Shown piece by piece: positions 9,369 to 16,846 of a stretch of 64,000 nt of DNA. Made by a program: the position numbers and the translations under genes. How positions within the stretch are numbered: position 1 is the stretch's first letter; each line of letters begins with the position of its first letter. The DNA lies in NCBI GenBank assembly GCA_013200995.1, contig CP053688.1:2666001-2730000 (forward strand), given 5' to 3'. The stretch comes from Arthrobacter citreus. GTDB lineage: Bacteria > Bacillota > Bacilli > Bacillales > Bacillaceae_G. The notes beneath the pieces were generated by a model. It searched no databases and was not told the DNA's origin. It saw only the letters and a program-made list of their open reading frames with translations.

Positions 9369-9396
9369 GGGGGTAGGCTTGTGCCTATCCTTTTTT
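9369..9396 (+). terminator. Intrinsic terminator of the catalase gene
   Basis: GGGTAGGC-TTGT-GCCTATCC is followed by TTTTTT immediately after the stop codon. Confidence 0.85.
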
Positions 9397-9411
9397 GATT
9401 GAGTTAGAAAA

Positions 9412-9531
9412 TACGAACAACATATGTACTTTATTGATAAAGCTGTGAACTTTGTTGATATAGTGGTGTTTTTTGTTGATATAGTGAGTATTTTTATTGA
9501 TAAACTACTGTTTTTTGTTGATAAACTTTAC
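9412..9531 (+). repeat. 21-bp tandem array, core TTTGTTGATA, with leader TACGAACA
   Basis: The leader TACGAACAACATATGTAC is followed by five units whose core TT(G/A)TTGATA recurs every 21 bp, with about 10 variable bases per unit. It starts 15 nt after the catalase terminator. In one plus-strand frame (9424-9534) it reads as a 36-residue heptad-repeat peptide (FVDIVVF, FVDIVSI, FIDKLLF). It has no ribosome binding site, and sister arrays have stops in this frame. Homologous arrays lie at 58901-59015 (+) and 63842-63962 (-). Confidence 0.85.
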
Positions 9532-9677
9532 TGAAGCCCGGGAATGTGTTTTAAATAGATAAAGTTTATTCACAGAATATTACGACTTAAGTTCCCAATT
9601 CAGTGATAAAAGTTTAAAATAAATTTAATAGTTAATGATAATACATATTTCATAATATGAAAGTGAGTTGTTTTTAG

Positions 9678-10112
9678 ATGAGTAATGTTACTACGTTTAA
9701 AATTTTCAAACCGGCAGAAGACATTTTCGAAGCTATTGTCGATCCTGCTAAAATCGGTAATTTTTGGTTCTCTTCAAGTTCTGAAAGATGGGAAGAAGGA
9801 AAAGTTATTACTTTAAAATACGATCTTTACAACGCAGAAGGAAAAATAAAGATCATCGAGGTTGAGGCAAATAAGAAGATCGTGTTTGCTTGGGGACCTA
9901 CAGATGAAGGAAATATCGTAACGATTACATTAAATGAACAAGACCAAGATAGCACAGTCATCGAAGTAGTCGAAGAAGGCTTTAATGAAAGCGACGCTCA
10001 ATATGTTCATCATTTAATCGACAATAAAGAAGGTTGGGTTTTTATGCTTAGCTGTTTAAAATGCTACTTAGAATTTGGTGTAACTAAGTTAAGAGGCGGA
10101 TTAGTGAAATAA
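9678..10112 (+). CDS. SRPBCC (AHSA1/START-like) family protein
   Basis: This 144-residue protein has the SRPBCC/AHSA1-type pattern: an N-terminal strand-helix (TTFKIFKPAEDIFEAIVDPA), the W of WFSSSSERWEEGKVITLKYD, central strands, and the C-terminal helix GWVFMLSCLKCYLEFG. Members bind hydrophobic ligands or assist chaperones, and specific roles are mostly unknown. It starts at the ATG at 9678 after a weak AGTGAG. It is monocistronic with its own terminator. Confidence 0.8.
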   Translation: MSNVTTFKIFKPAEDIFEAIVDPAKIGNFWFSSSSERWEEGKVITLKYDLYNAEGKIKIIEVEANKKIVFAWGPTDEGNIVTITLNEQDQDSTVIEVVEEGFNESDAQYVHHLIDNKEGWVFMLSCLKCYLEFGVTKLRGGLVK

Positions 10113-10137
10113 AAATTATGTGATGGATTTAAAGGGT

Positions 10138-10182
10138 TGTCTAGTAATTCAGGTTTCTGATTAGTAGACAGTTCTTTTTTTT
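10138..10182 (+). terminator. Intrinsic terminator of the SRPBCC gene
   Basis: TGTCTAGTAAT pairs with ATTAGTAGACA and is followed after GTTC by a run of T residues. Confidence 0.75.
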
Positions 10183-10257
10183 GAAGAGAAGTACATCGAG
10201 AGGGTATTTAAGCTTCCCATTTCATTTGTAGTTGCTATTTTTAAACTTCTTTTTAAG

Positions 10258-10895
10258 TTAGTCTAAAAAGCGGACACGTAAAAATGAGAATACTTTATAA
10301 TAAAAATATCTTATTAAAAGGCGTGCTCACATGGGGAAACATTATAATCAAGAATATATAGATTATGTTTCAAAGTTAATCGTTGAAGAAGGAAGAAAAG
10401 CAACAGAAGTATCTTATGAACTAGAGCTTCCTTATTCAAGTGTTTGTAAATGGGTTAAGTCCTATAAACGAAAATTAAACCCTTCCGATACACAAGAGGT
10501 TCGAATGACTATATTAAACAGTTGACTGAGTCAAAAATGAAGGTCAGCATGAATAAAAAAGGAGACCCCTATGATAATGCATGTATAGAATCATTTCATG
10601 CCACTTTAAAGAAGGACTTAATTTATAGAAGACGATTTAAAACACGATCAGAAGCGATAAAATCAATAAATTATTATATAAGTAAATTTTATAATGAAAA
10701 AAGAAAACACTCAAAATTAGGATACAGCTCACCAAATAAATACGAGAGAAAAAATCAAAAATATGTGCTAGAAAAAGTCTCATAAATTAGCCATTTAAGT
10801 TTGGGCTAATCAATATGATTTTTTGATAATCTTTTCTAGTACTTTAGTCATTCTATTAAAAAATCTCAAATTTAATTGTCCACTTTCTTGACTGA
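10258..10895 (+). mobile_element. IS3-family element with a large internal deletion
   Basis: Both ends keep an imperfect inverted repeat of about 26 bp. The left end reads TTAGTCTAAAAAGCGGACA and the reversed right end reads TCAGTCAAGAAAGTGGACA. Between them only the start of orfA and the last third of orfB remain, giving an element of about 640 bp instead of the usual 1.2-1.5 kb. It cannot make an intact transposase, but its ends could still be mobilised in trans. No clear target-site duplication was seen. Confidence 0.75.
10331..10785 (+). pseudogene. Fused remnants of IS3 transposase OrfA and OrfB
   Basis: Residues from 10331 encode an OrfA-type helix-turn-helix (YVSKLIVEEGRKATEVSYEL, then YSSVCKWVKSYKR). 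Near 10497 the sequence jumps to the C-terminal catalytic part of OrfB in another frame: SNDYIKQLTESKMKVSM, then KKGDPYDNACIESFHATLKK with the last glutamate of the DDE triad, and YYISKFYNEKRKHSKLGYSS. The first and second acidic residues are missing, so the protein is inactive. The junction marks an internal deletion. Confidence 0.8.
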
Positions 10896-10916
10896 AGTCC
10901 ATAATAATGGGTTTTT

Positions 10917-11000
10917 TCTTAACTTATTTACGATTCTACGATGTTATTTGCGATTCCTCGATTTTATTTACGATTCTATTTTTTATTAACGATTCCGTGA
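10917..11000 (+). repeat. Short tandem array, core TTATTTACGATTC, about 20-bp period
   Basis: Four copies of TTATTTRCGATTC-like sequence have CGATTC at 10931, 10951, 10971 and 10990 (periods 20, 20, 19). It lies just outside the right end of the IS3 remnant. The remaining DNA to 11099 holds only a terminator. Two overlapping ORFs through this array have no ribosome binding site and are not called. Confidence 0.55.
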
Positions 11001-11063
11001 TCCAATTCCCTGATTATCATTCACGATGTTCAAATCTCCCACCCAAAAACATATTTATCAACA

Positions 11064-11090
11064 CAAAAAGAGGCCCAAAAAAGGGCACTC
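11064..11090 (-). terminator. Intrinsic terminator ending the phosphonate cluster
   Basis: On the minus strand GCCC-TTTTTT-GGGC is followed by CTCTTTTT, about 10-35 nt after the stop of the last aminotransferase-like gene. Confidence 0.65.
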
Positions 11091-11099
11091 GCGCTTTGT

Positions 11100-12473
11100 C
11101 TATTTATACACTTCTCCACTAACAACCCTTTTAATTGCATCCTCAAGCGTCTTTAAAATAAAATCCACTTCTTCCTTTGTTAATATAAGAGATGGTCGCA
11201 TTGTTATAATATTGCCTTCAATCAACTTGAATGCTAGTCCATTTTCCATGCACATATACATGATTGATTCGGCTTCTTCAATTCCTCTTTGCATTGTATC
11301 CTTGTTTTTTACGATATCAATTCCTAAATGAAATCCGATTCCGTCTACGCCACCAAGGATATCGTATCGAGCAACCATTTTTCGAAGTTCTTCAATTAAA
11401 TATTGGCCTAATCGGTTTGCATTTTCTACTAAGTTTTCATTTTCAATATATTCAATTGTTGCTAAACCGGCAGTGGCACAAATTCCGTTTTTTTCATGTG
11501 TGTAATGTCCAATTGAGCGATTTTCTAGTATATTGTATTCTTCCTTTGACATGATTCCTGCAAAGGGAAATAGTCCTCCACCTAATGTTTTTCCTAAAAC
11601 TAAAATATCTGGTGTAACATAATGTTCGAAAGCAAACATTTTTCCTGTTCTTCCAAACCCTTCTATTATTTCATCAAAGATTAGTAATGCTCCGTACTTA
11701 TTACATAACTCTTTTACTTTCAGCCAGAAATTTTTGCTCGGCATAACTGGAGTAGCGCTTATTGGTTCACCAATTACACAAGCTATTTCGCCCTCTTTTT
11801 CGAAAAGTAATGTCATTTGACGAAGTATTTCATTATCGACATCTTCTTGATTTGTAAAATTCCAAGGATTTCTTAAATAGTTAGGAAATTCTACATGTAA
11901 TGCACCAGGAACCATTGGACCGTTTCCGCCTTTAAAGAGCTCTTCTCCACCAATGCTTGCTGCTTGAAAACCTGTTCCGTGATATGAATCCCAAAAGGAA
12001 ATTGTCTTCCATTTACCAGTAATTTGTTTTGCTAGCATGACAGCCATTTCGATTGCTTCTGATCCACCAGGTGCAAATAAGACACGGTCTAATCCTTTTG
12101 GTGTTATTTCAATTAGCTTTTTTGCAAGGTTTACAGCTTGTTCATTTGTATATCTCCTTGGAGTAAAGGTTTTCTTTTCCTTTAGAGCATCGATTACTTT
12201 TTCAATAACATAATCATTATTAAATCCTGCGTTGTGTACTCCATTTCCGTGTAAATCTAAATATTTCTTTCCATCCATGTCGTATAAATAAGCCCCGTCA
12301 CATTTACTTAATACATTTAGAACGGGCGTACTTAAACTTTGGTGTAAAAAGTATTGTTGATCCTCTTCAAAAAGTTCTCTAGCCTTTTCACTTAAATTAC
12401 GATTCCAATAAGTATCTCTATTAGTTGAAGAATTAATATCACCTTGTTCTCTACTTACTAACTTACTAGTCAT
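11100..12473 (-). CDS. PbfA-like class III PLP enzyme, second copy
   Basis: This 457-residue class III aminotransferase-fold protein is a paralogue of the next gene upstream. It shares the N-terminal GDINSS, QSLSTPVLN, HGNGVHNAGF and SYHGTGFQAASIGGEELF landmarks. DEIIEGFGRTGK precedes the PLP lysine in VLGKTLGGG. PbfA enzymes are not transaminases but ammonia-lyases that act on (R)-1-hydroxy-2-aminoethylphosphonate. This copy is more divergent (for example HNAGFNND instead of HQVGYKNP), so it may use another aminophosphonate or be a true transaminase. A terminator hairpin separates it from the upstream copy, hinting at lower or separate expression. The ATG at 12473 has GGAG 9 nt upstream. Confidence 0.8.
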   Translation of the reverse strand: MTSKLVSREQGDINSSTNRDTYWNRNLSEKARELFEEDQQYFLHQSLSTPVLNVLSKCDGAYLYDMDGKKYLDLHGNGVHNAGFNNDYVIEKVIDALKEKKTFTPRRYTNEQAVNLAKKLIEITPKGLDRVLFAPGGSEAIEMAVMLAKQITGKWKTISFWDSYHGTGFQAASIGGEELFKGGNGPMVPGALHVEFPNYLRNPWNFTNQEDVDNEILRQMTLLFEKEGEIACVIGEPISATPVMPSKNFWLKVKELCNKYGALLIFDEIIEGFGRTGKMFAFEHYVTPDILVLGKTLGGGLFPFAGIMSKEEYNILENRSIGHYTHEKNGICATAGLATIEYIENENLVENANRLGQYLIEELRKMVARYDILGGVDGIGFHLGIDIVKNKDTMQRGIEEAESIMYMCMENGLAFKLIEGNIITMRPSLILTKEEVDFILKTLEDAIKRVVSGEVYK

Positions 12474-12503
12474 TATGAACTCTCCTACTCTATCATTTTC
12501 ATA

Positions 12504-12534
12504 AAAAAAGTGTAGCTAAATATTAGCTACACTT
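12504..12534 (-). terminator. Terminator between the two PbfA-type genes
   Basis: A perfect stem AAGTGTAGCTAA / TTAGCTACACTT is followed on the minus strand by seven T residues. It sits just after the stop of the first PbfA gene and 30 nt before the start of the second, so it probably limits read-through. Confidence 0.85.
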
Positions 12535-12541
12535 ATCCAAA

Positions 12542-13894
12542 TTAACTAAACCTTTTCAAGCCTTCTTCAAGAAGTCCAACAGCAAACTCTAGCTCATTTT
12601 TTGTAACGATTAAAGGTGGATGCCATGTTATGCAATTTCCTCCTGAAAGCTTAAATGACAGTCCATTGTTTAAACAATAATAAAGAATTTTTTCAGCTAA
12701 TTCATCATTCTTTTCTTTTGTTTCGCGAGACGTAACTAGTTCGATTGAGATTAATAGACCTGCAACTCGAATATCGCCAATTTCCTCATATTTCCCATAA
12801 AGCTCATCTAGTTTTGTCTTTACGTACTTAGATTGAATTTGGCAATTTTCTTCCAAGTTATAGTCATCTATATACTCGATTGTTGAACAAATCGCTGCAC
12901 ATCCTAATGCTGGTTTCTCATGTGTATAGTGACCAAGTGATATTTCTTCAGCAACATCATATTTAGTACGAGTTAGTACAGCCGCTTGAGGAATTACCGC
13001 TCCACCTAGACCTTTTCCAAGAACTAAAAGATCAGGTTCGATGTCAAAATTTTGATGGACATAAAACTTGCCACTTCTCATTAAAGCTGTCGGAACTTCA
13101 TCAAATATTAATAAAATTCCGCGTCGATCACAAATCTCTCTTAATCTTTTAAAGTAGGACTTAGGTGGAATGTGTGTATCCGTTGCTCTAATTGGTTCTA
13201 AAAGAATAGCTCCTATTTCACCTTCGTGCTCAATCATATATTCAATATGGTCTAGGCAAAAATTGGCTACATCTTCATGAGATTCACTTTTTAATAGATT
13301 ACGATATCCATTAAAAGGAATTGCTTTTAATGTACCAGGCATAAGTGGACCCATATCTTTTTTAAAAACAAATTCTCCACCAACTGAAATTGCATCTAAA
13401 CCAGCTCCATGGAACGATTCCCACAATGAAATGACTTTATGACGTCCGGTCACTTTTCGTGCAATTTTAAGAGCTAATCCAACTGCTGCACTTCCAGATG
13501 GCGTAAATAATACTTTATAATCATTTGAAGTTGTCTTATTTATTAATGCATTCGCAGCTTTAATGACTATTTCAGCTGTAAATCTTCTTGGAATAAAGGG
13601 AAGCTCATCAATTTGTCTTTTAATTGCATCAACTACATATGGGTTTTTATACCCCACTTGATGTGAGCTATTTCCATGAAAATCTAAATATTTCTTCCCA
13701 TTCACATCAATTAAATAACTTCCTTGTGCATCAACTACTCCATTGAGACATGGTGTAGACATTGATTGTCTGACAAAAACCCTCTCATCCTCTTCAATAA
13801 CTTCTTTACTGTTCAGATTTAATTGATCCATCCATTCAGTACGAAGAGGACTTGAATTAATGTCGCCTTCTCTTTTCAAATGATTATTTAGCAT
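12542..13894 (-). CDS. pbfA: Probable (R)-1-hydroxy-2-aminoethylphosphonate ammonia-lyase (PbfA)
   Basis: This 450-residue class III PLP enzyme has KREGDINSSPLR at the start, QSMSTPCLNGV, HGNSSHQVGYKNP, ESFHGAGLDAISVGGE and a PLP lysine in VLGKGLGGA. These landmarks match the PLP proteins found beside phnW/phnX and characterised as PbfA. PbfA eliminates ammonia from (R)-1-hydroxy-2-aminoethylphosphonate to give phosphonoacetaldehyde, which PhnX then cleaves. The start overlaps the end of phnX by 11 nt, so it is part of that operon. Without alignment, an ordinary aminotransferase role cannot be fully excluded. Confidence 0.8.
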   Translation of the reverse strand: MLNNHLKREGDINSSPLRTEWMDQLNLNSKEVIEEDERVFVRQSMSTPCLNGVVDAQGSYLIDVNGKKYLDFHGNSSHQVGYKNPYVVDAIKRQIDELPFIPRRFTAEIVIKAANALINKTTSNDYKVLFTPSGSAAVGLALKIARKVTGRHKVISLWESFHGAGLDAISVGGEFVFKKDMGPLMPGTLKAIPFNGYRNLLKSESHEDVANFCLDHIEYMIEHEGEIGAILLEPIRATDTHIPPKSYFKRLREICDRRGILLIFDEVPTALMRSGKFYVHQNFDIEPDLLVLGKGLGGAVIPQAAVLTRTKYDVAEEISLGHYTHEKPALGCAAICSTIEYIDDYNLEENCQIQSKYVKTKLDELYGKYEEIGDIRVAGLLISIELVTSRETKEKNDELAEKILYYCLNNGLSFKLSGGNCITWHPPLIVTKNELEFAVGLLEEGLKRFS

Positions 13895-14699
13895 TTGGCT
13901 TCTTACCTTCTAAAATTAGATCATTTATTTTTTCGATTAACTTAGGCAATTCACTCATCGTTTTAATCGTGAAGTCTGCACCATTTTGTATAAATGATTG
14001 TTCAGTTTTCGAAATGATTGCTTCTTTCTCAGTTTCTGTTAAGCTATTAAACTCTTCTAAGCTAAGCCCCATTTCAGAACTCCCTATAATGACACCAATA
14101 GACCACACACCGGCATTAATTCCTTCTTTAATATCCGAAATTGTATCTCCCACCTTCACAACTTTCCAAGGAGCTGTTAATTTCAACACCTCCATATTGT
14201 GATAGATCATATATGGATAAGGTCTACCAAATGAATTTGTATCATCAGGTGTAATATAGAAGTCTGGATAATAGCCCTTCTTCTCAGCATTTGGAACAAC
14301 TACATCCATCATTTTATTTGTATAGCCTGTTGTTGAACCTATTTTAAGCCCTTGATTTCTTAATGCCTGTATTACTTCGATGACTCCAGGAATTGGTTCC
14401 GCATAATCAGAAAGTGACGACAATAGAGCTGGCTCAAAGTTCGCATAAAGTATATTCACATCTTGTTCATTAAACGGTCTCTCGTATTTATCAATCCAAA
14501 GCTGAGAAATTCTAGGCATTGATAGCATTTCACGAATATGATCGATTTTAAGCATTCCCATAGGTGCACGAGCTTCTTCCATTGTTACGTCAATTCCGGC
14601 ATTTTTAAAAATATCAATAAATACATTTACTGGTGCAAAACATCCAAAATCAACTGTTGTACCTGCCCAATCTAAAATAATTCCTTCTACTTTATTCAT
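13884..14699 (-). CDS. phnX: Phosphonoacetaldehyde hydrolase (phosphonatase)
   Basis: This 271-residue HAD-superfamily enzyme cleaves the C-P bond of phosphonoacetaldehyde to acetaldehyde and phosphate. The nucleophile motif is ILDWAGTTVDFG, the GSTTGYTNKMM motif follows, and VVKVGDTISDIKEG is the acidic Mg-binding motif. The cap lysine required for Schiff-base formation should lie in the GMLKIDHIREML region. It overlaps phnW by 4 nt (ATGA), so the two are translationally coupled and perform consecutive steps. Confidence 0.95.
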   Translation of the reverse strand: MNKVEGIILDWAGTTVDFGCFAPVNVFIDIFKNAGIDVTMEEARAPMGMLKIDHIREMLSMPRISQLWIDKYERPFNEQDVNILYANFEPALLSSLSDYAEPIPGVIEVIQALRNQGLKIGSTTGYTNKMMDVVVPNAEKKGYYPDFYITPDDTNSFGRPYPYMIYHNMEVLKLTAPWKVVKVGDTISDIKEGINAGVWSIGVIIGSSEMGLSLEEFNSLTETEKEAIISKTEQSFIQNGADFTIKTMSELPKLIEKINDLILEGKKPNAK

Positions 14700-15790
14700 T
14701 TCGTCAACACTCCCATATACTCTTCGATAATGTTACATAAACTTTGAATATCTTCTTCATATATTTCGCCAATATTTCCTACACGGAATGTATCAGCATC
14801 AGTCAGCTTACCAGGATAGATCACATATCCTTTTTCTTTTATGAAGTAATAAAAGTTTTCAAAGCTAAACTGTTCACTTGGGAATAAAAACGTTGTAATA
14901 ATCGGTGATTGGTTTTCCTCAGTTATATAAGCATGAATGCCAACTTCTTTCAGTCTTTTTCTTAAAAAGCCGTTATTATTTTGATAGCGTGCAAATCTAG
15001 CTGAAACTCCGCCTTCTTCAATTAATTCATCAATCGCTTTTGAAAATGCTGCAACAACATGCGTTGGAGAAGTAAATCGCCATTTACCTTCCTTGTCCAT
15101 TTCCTTCCATTGATCGAATAAATCTAAAGATAAACTTCTAGCAACTCCCTCGCATTTAACAAGTTTCTCAAGTTTTGCAATGACAAAGCCAAATCCTGGA
15201 ACACCTTGGATACATTTATTGGCACTACTAATTAAATAATCAATTTCCAATTTTTGCACATCAATTTCAATGCCGCCAAAGCTACTCATTGCATCGATCA
15301 TTAGTGTCTTATTAAATTCTTTTGAAAGATCAGCTACCACTTCAATTGGGTTTAAAATGCCAGTTGTTGTTTCGCAATGAACCATCACGATGTGTGTTAT
15401 AGCTTGATCCTTTTCAAGGATATCTCTTAGATCTTCCTCATTTGGAAGTTCATCATATGCAATGCTATATTGAACGAAATTAAGACCTATATACTTAGCC
15501 ATTTTTACGATACGCTCACCATAAGCACCATTCGTTACAATTAATACTTTGTCATTTTTAGAGATTGTTGAACTAATGACGGATTCAACTGCAAATGTAC
15601 CACTGCCTTGCATCAATACAACTGTATAATCCTCTTTTGAAGCTTTTGCCAAATCTAAAAGCTGAGTTCTAATTTTCTGTGTAATTTCTTTATAATCATT
15701 ATCCCAAGTACATCGGTCAAAGAGCATCTCTTCTTTGACCGTATTTGTAGTTGTTAATGGACCCGGTGTTAGTAATTTATAATTTTTCAT
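14696..15790 (-). CDS. phnW: 2-aminoethylphosphonate--pyruvate transaminase
   Basis: This 364-residue class V PLP aminotransferase converts 2-aminoethylphosphonate plus pyruvate to phosphonoacetaldehyde plus alanine. Landmarks are LLTPGPLTTTNTVKEEML, MQGSGTFAVESVI, and the PLP lysine in ISSANKCIQGVPGFGFVIA. TGILNPIEVV and the MIDAMSSFGGIEID strand are also typical. It lies between the importer genes and phnX and starts 22 nt after the binding-protein gene, in one operon. Confidence 0.95.
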   Translation of the reverse strand: MKNYKLLTPGPLTTTNTVKEEMLFDRCTWDNDYKEITQKIRTQLLDLAKASKEDYTVVLMQGSGTFAVESVISSTISKNDKVLIVTNGAYGERIVKMAKYIGLNFVQYSIAYDELPNEEDLRDILEKDQAITHIVMVHCETTTGILNPIEVVADLSKEFNKTLMIDAMSSFGGIEIDVQKLEIDYLISSANKCIQGVPGFGFVIAKLEKLVKCEGVARSLSLDLFDQWKEMDKEGKWRFTSPTHVVAAFSKAIDELIEEGGVSARFARYQNNNGFLRKRLKEVGIHAYITEENQSPIITTFLFPSEQFSFENFYYFIKEKGYVIYPGKLTDADTFRVGNIGEIYEEDIQSLCNIIEEYMGVLTK

Positions 15791-15811
15791 GCCCCTTCAT
15801 CCCCTTGATAA

Positions 15812-16804
15812 TTATTTTGCAGCGTTAAAGAACTGTTGGTGATTTTCTAATAATTTAACTGTTAATGGTTGACTAAATTTCATAGAATGAGCTGGTTTAT
15901 GTTCGTCGCTAACAGTTTCTCCATTGTATAAAGCAACTGGGTAATCTTTGATTAAATCTTTACGAGCATCTTTAATAATGACTTCTGCCATTTTCGTTGC
16001 TAATTCATTTGATTTCTTATCTTTTTTAACAACTGCAACTGATTCAGTTAGTGAGAAGTTTCCTTCTGTAGGATCCACATAGTCAATTGGTAAACCTGCA
16101 TTTTTGTCTAATACTGCTTGGTGACGTAATCCAAAACCTGCAGCAACTTCTCCAGCTTCTACTTTCTTAATTGGACCTGAACCTGAGCTTTCTAAATGTG
16201 GACCACAGTTTGCGATTAAATCATGTAAAATTGTTTTACCTTCTGTTTCTCCATATTGCGTAATAATGGCTTGAATTAATAACCATCCAGTTGAAGAATC
16301 CATGATATTCGGAATTGATACTAAACCTTTAAATTCTGGTTTTGCCAAATCTTTAATTGATGTTGGCATTGGTAATCCTTTTTCTTTCATTACTTCCGTA
16401 TTTACAAAGATCGCTCCTGTGTTAGCTAAAATTGGTGTATAAAACGCAGGATATTTCTCTAATGAATTTGTTTTAAATGTTAAGTCTTCAAACATATTGT
16501 TTTTTTCTTGGGCACTATCTAAAAAGTATGAACTCATTGTTACTAAATTTGCTTCGATTTTGTCGCCTTCCGCCATAAGTTTTCCACCTAATTCAGAAGT
16601 ACCAAATGTTTGGAATACATATTTTCCTTCATAACCTGCTTTCTTTAATGCACTTTCCATTGATGTAATGGCTTCTTCATCGCCATTTGTATAAATAACA
16701 ACTTTTCCTGAGGCATTCGTTTTTGAACTATTACATGCAGTTAATGAAAAAACCAAACATAATGCGAATACTGACAACATAATTCCCCTAAATTTCTTAA
16801 ACAT
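15812..16804 (-). CDS. Aminophosphonate ABC transporter, substrate-binding lipoprotein
   Basis: This 330-residue extracellular solute-binding protein has a lipoprotein signal with lipobox LTAC (cysteine about residue 24). The body has the class-1 binding-protein pattern of PhnS-type and iron-type receptors: VVIYTNGDEEAITSMESALK near the N-terminus, ANTGAIFVNTEVM in the hinge region, and IKKVEAGEVAAGFGLRHQAV. Its place between the permease/ATPase genes and phnWX identifies the likely ligand as 2-aminoethylphosphonate or its hydroxylated form. Confidence 0.9.
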   Translation of the reverse strand: MFKKFRGIMLSVFALCLVFSLTACNSSKTNASGKVVIYTNGDEEAITSMESALKKAGYEGKYVFQTFGTSELGGKLMAEGDKIEANLVTMSSYFLDSAQEKNNMFEDLTFKTNSLEKYPAFYTPILANTGAIFVNTEVMKEKGLPMPTSIKDLAKPEFKGLVSIPNIMDSSTGWLLIQAIITQYGETEGKTILHDLIANCGPHLESSGSGPIKKVEAGEVAAGFGLRHQAVLDKNAGLPIDYVDPTEGNFSLTESVAVVKKDKKSNELATKMAEVIIKDARKDLIKDYPVALYNGETVSDEHKPAHSMKFSQPLTVKLLENHQQFFNAAK

Positions 16805-16846
16805 AAATTAACCTCTCTCTTTTGTTTTTTTTATTAAACTTGTTGA

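Noticed and set aside
9412..9531. 21-bp arrays as CRISPR arrays
   Set aside because: Units are only 21 bp with about 10 variable bases, so there is no room for spacers, and no cas genes are nearby.
10907..11331. Overlapping plus-strand ORFs at 10907-11122 and 11026-11331
   Set aside because: They run through a tandem array and antisense to the PbfA-like gene, with no ribosome binding sites.
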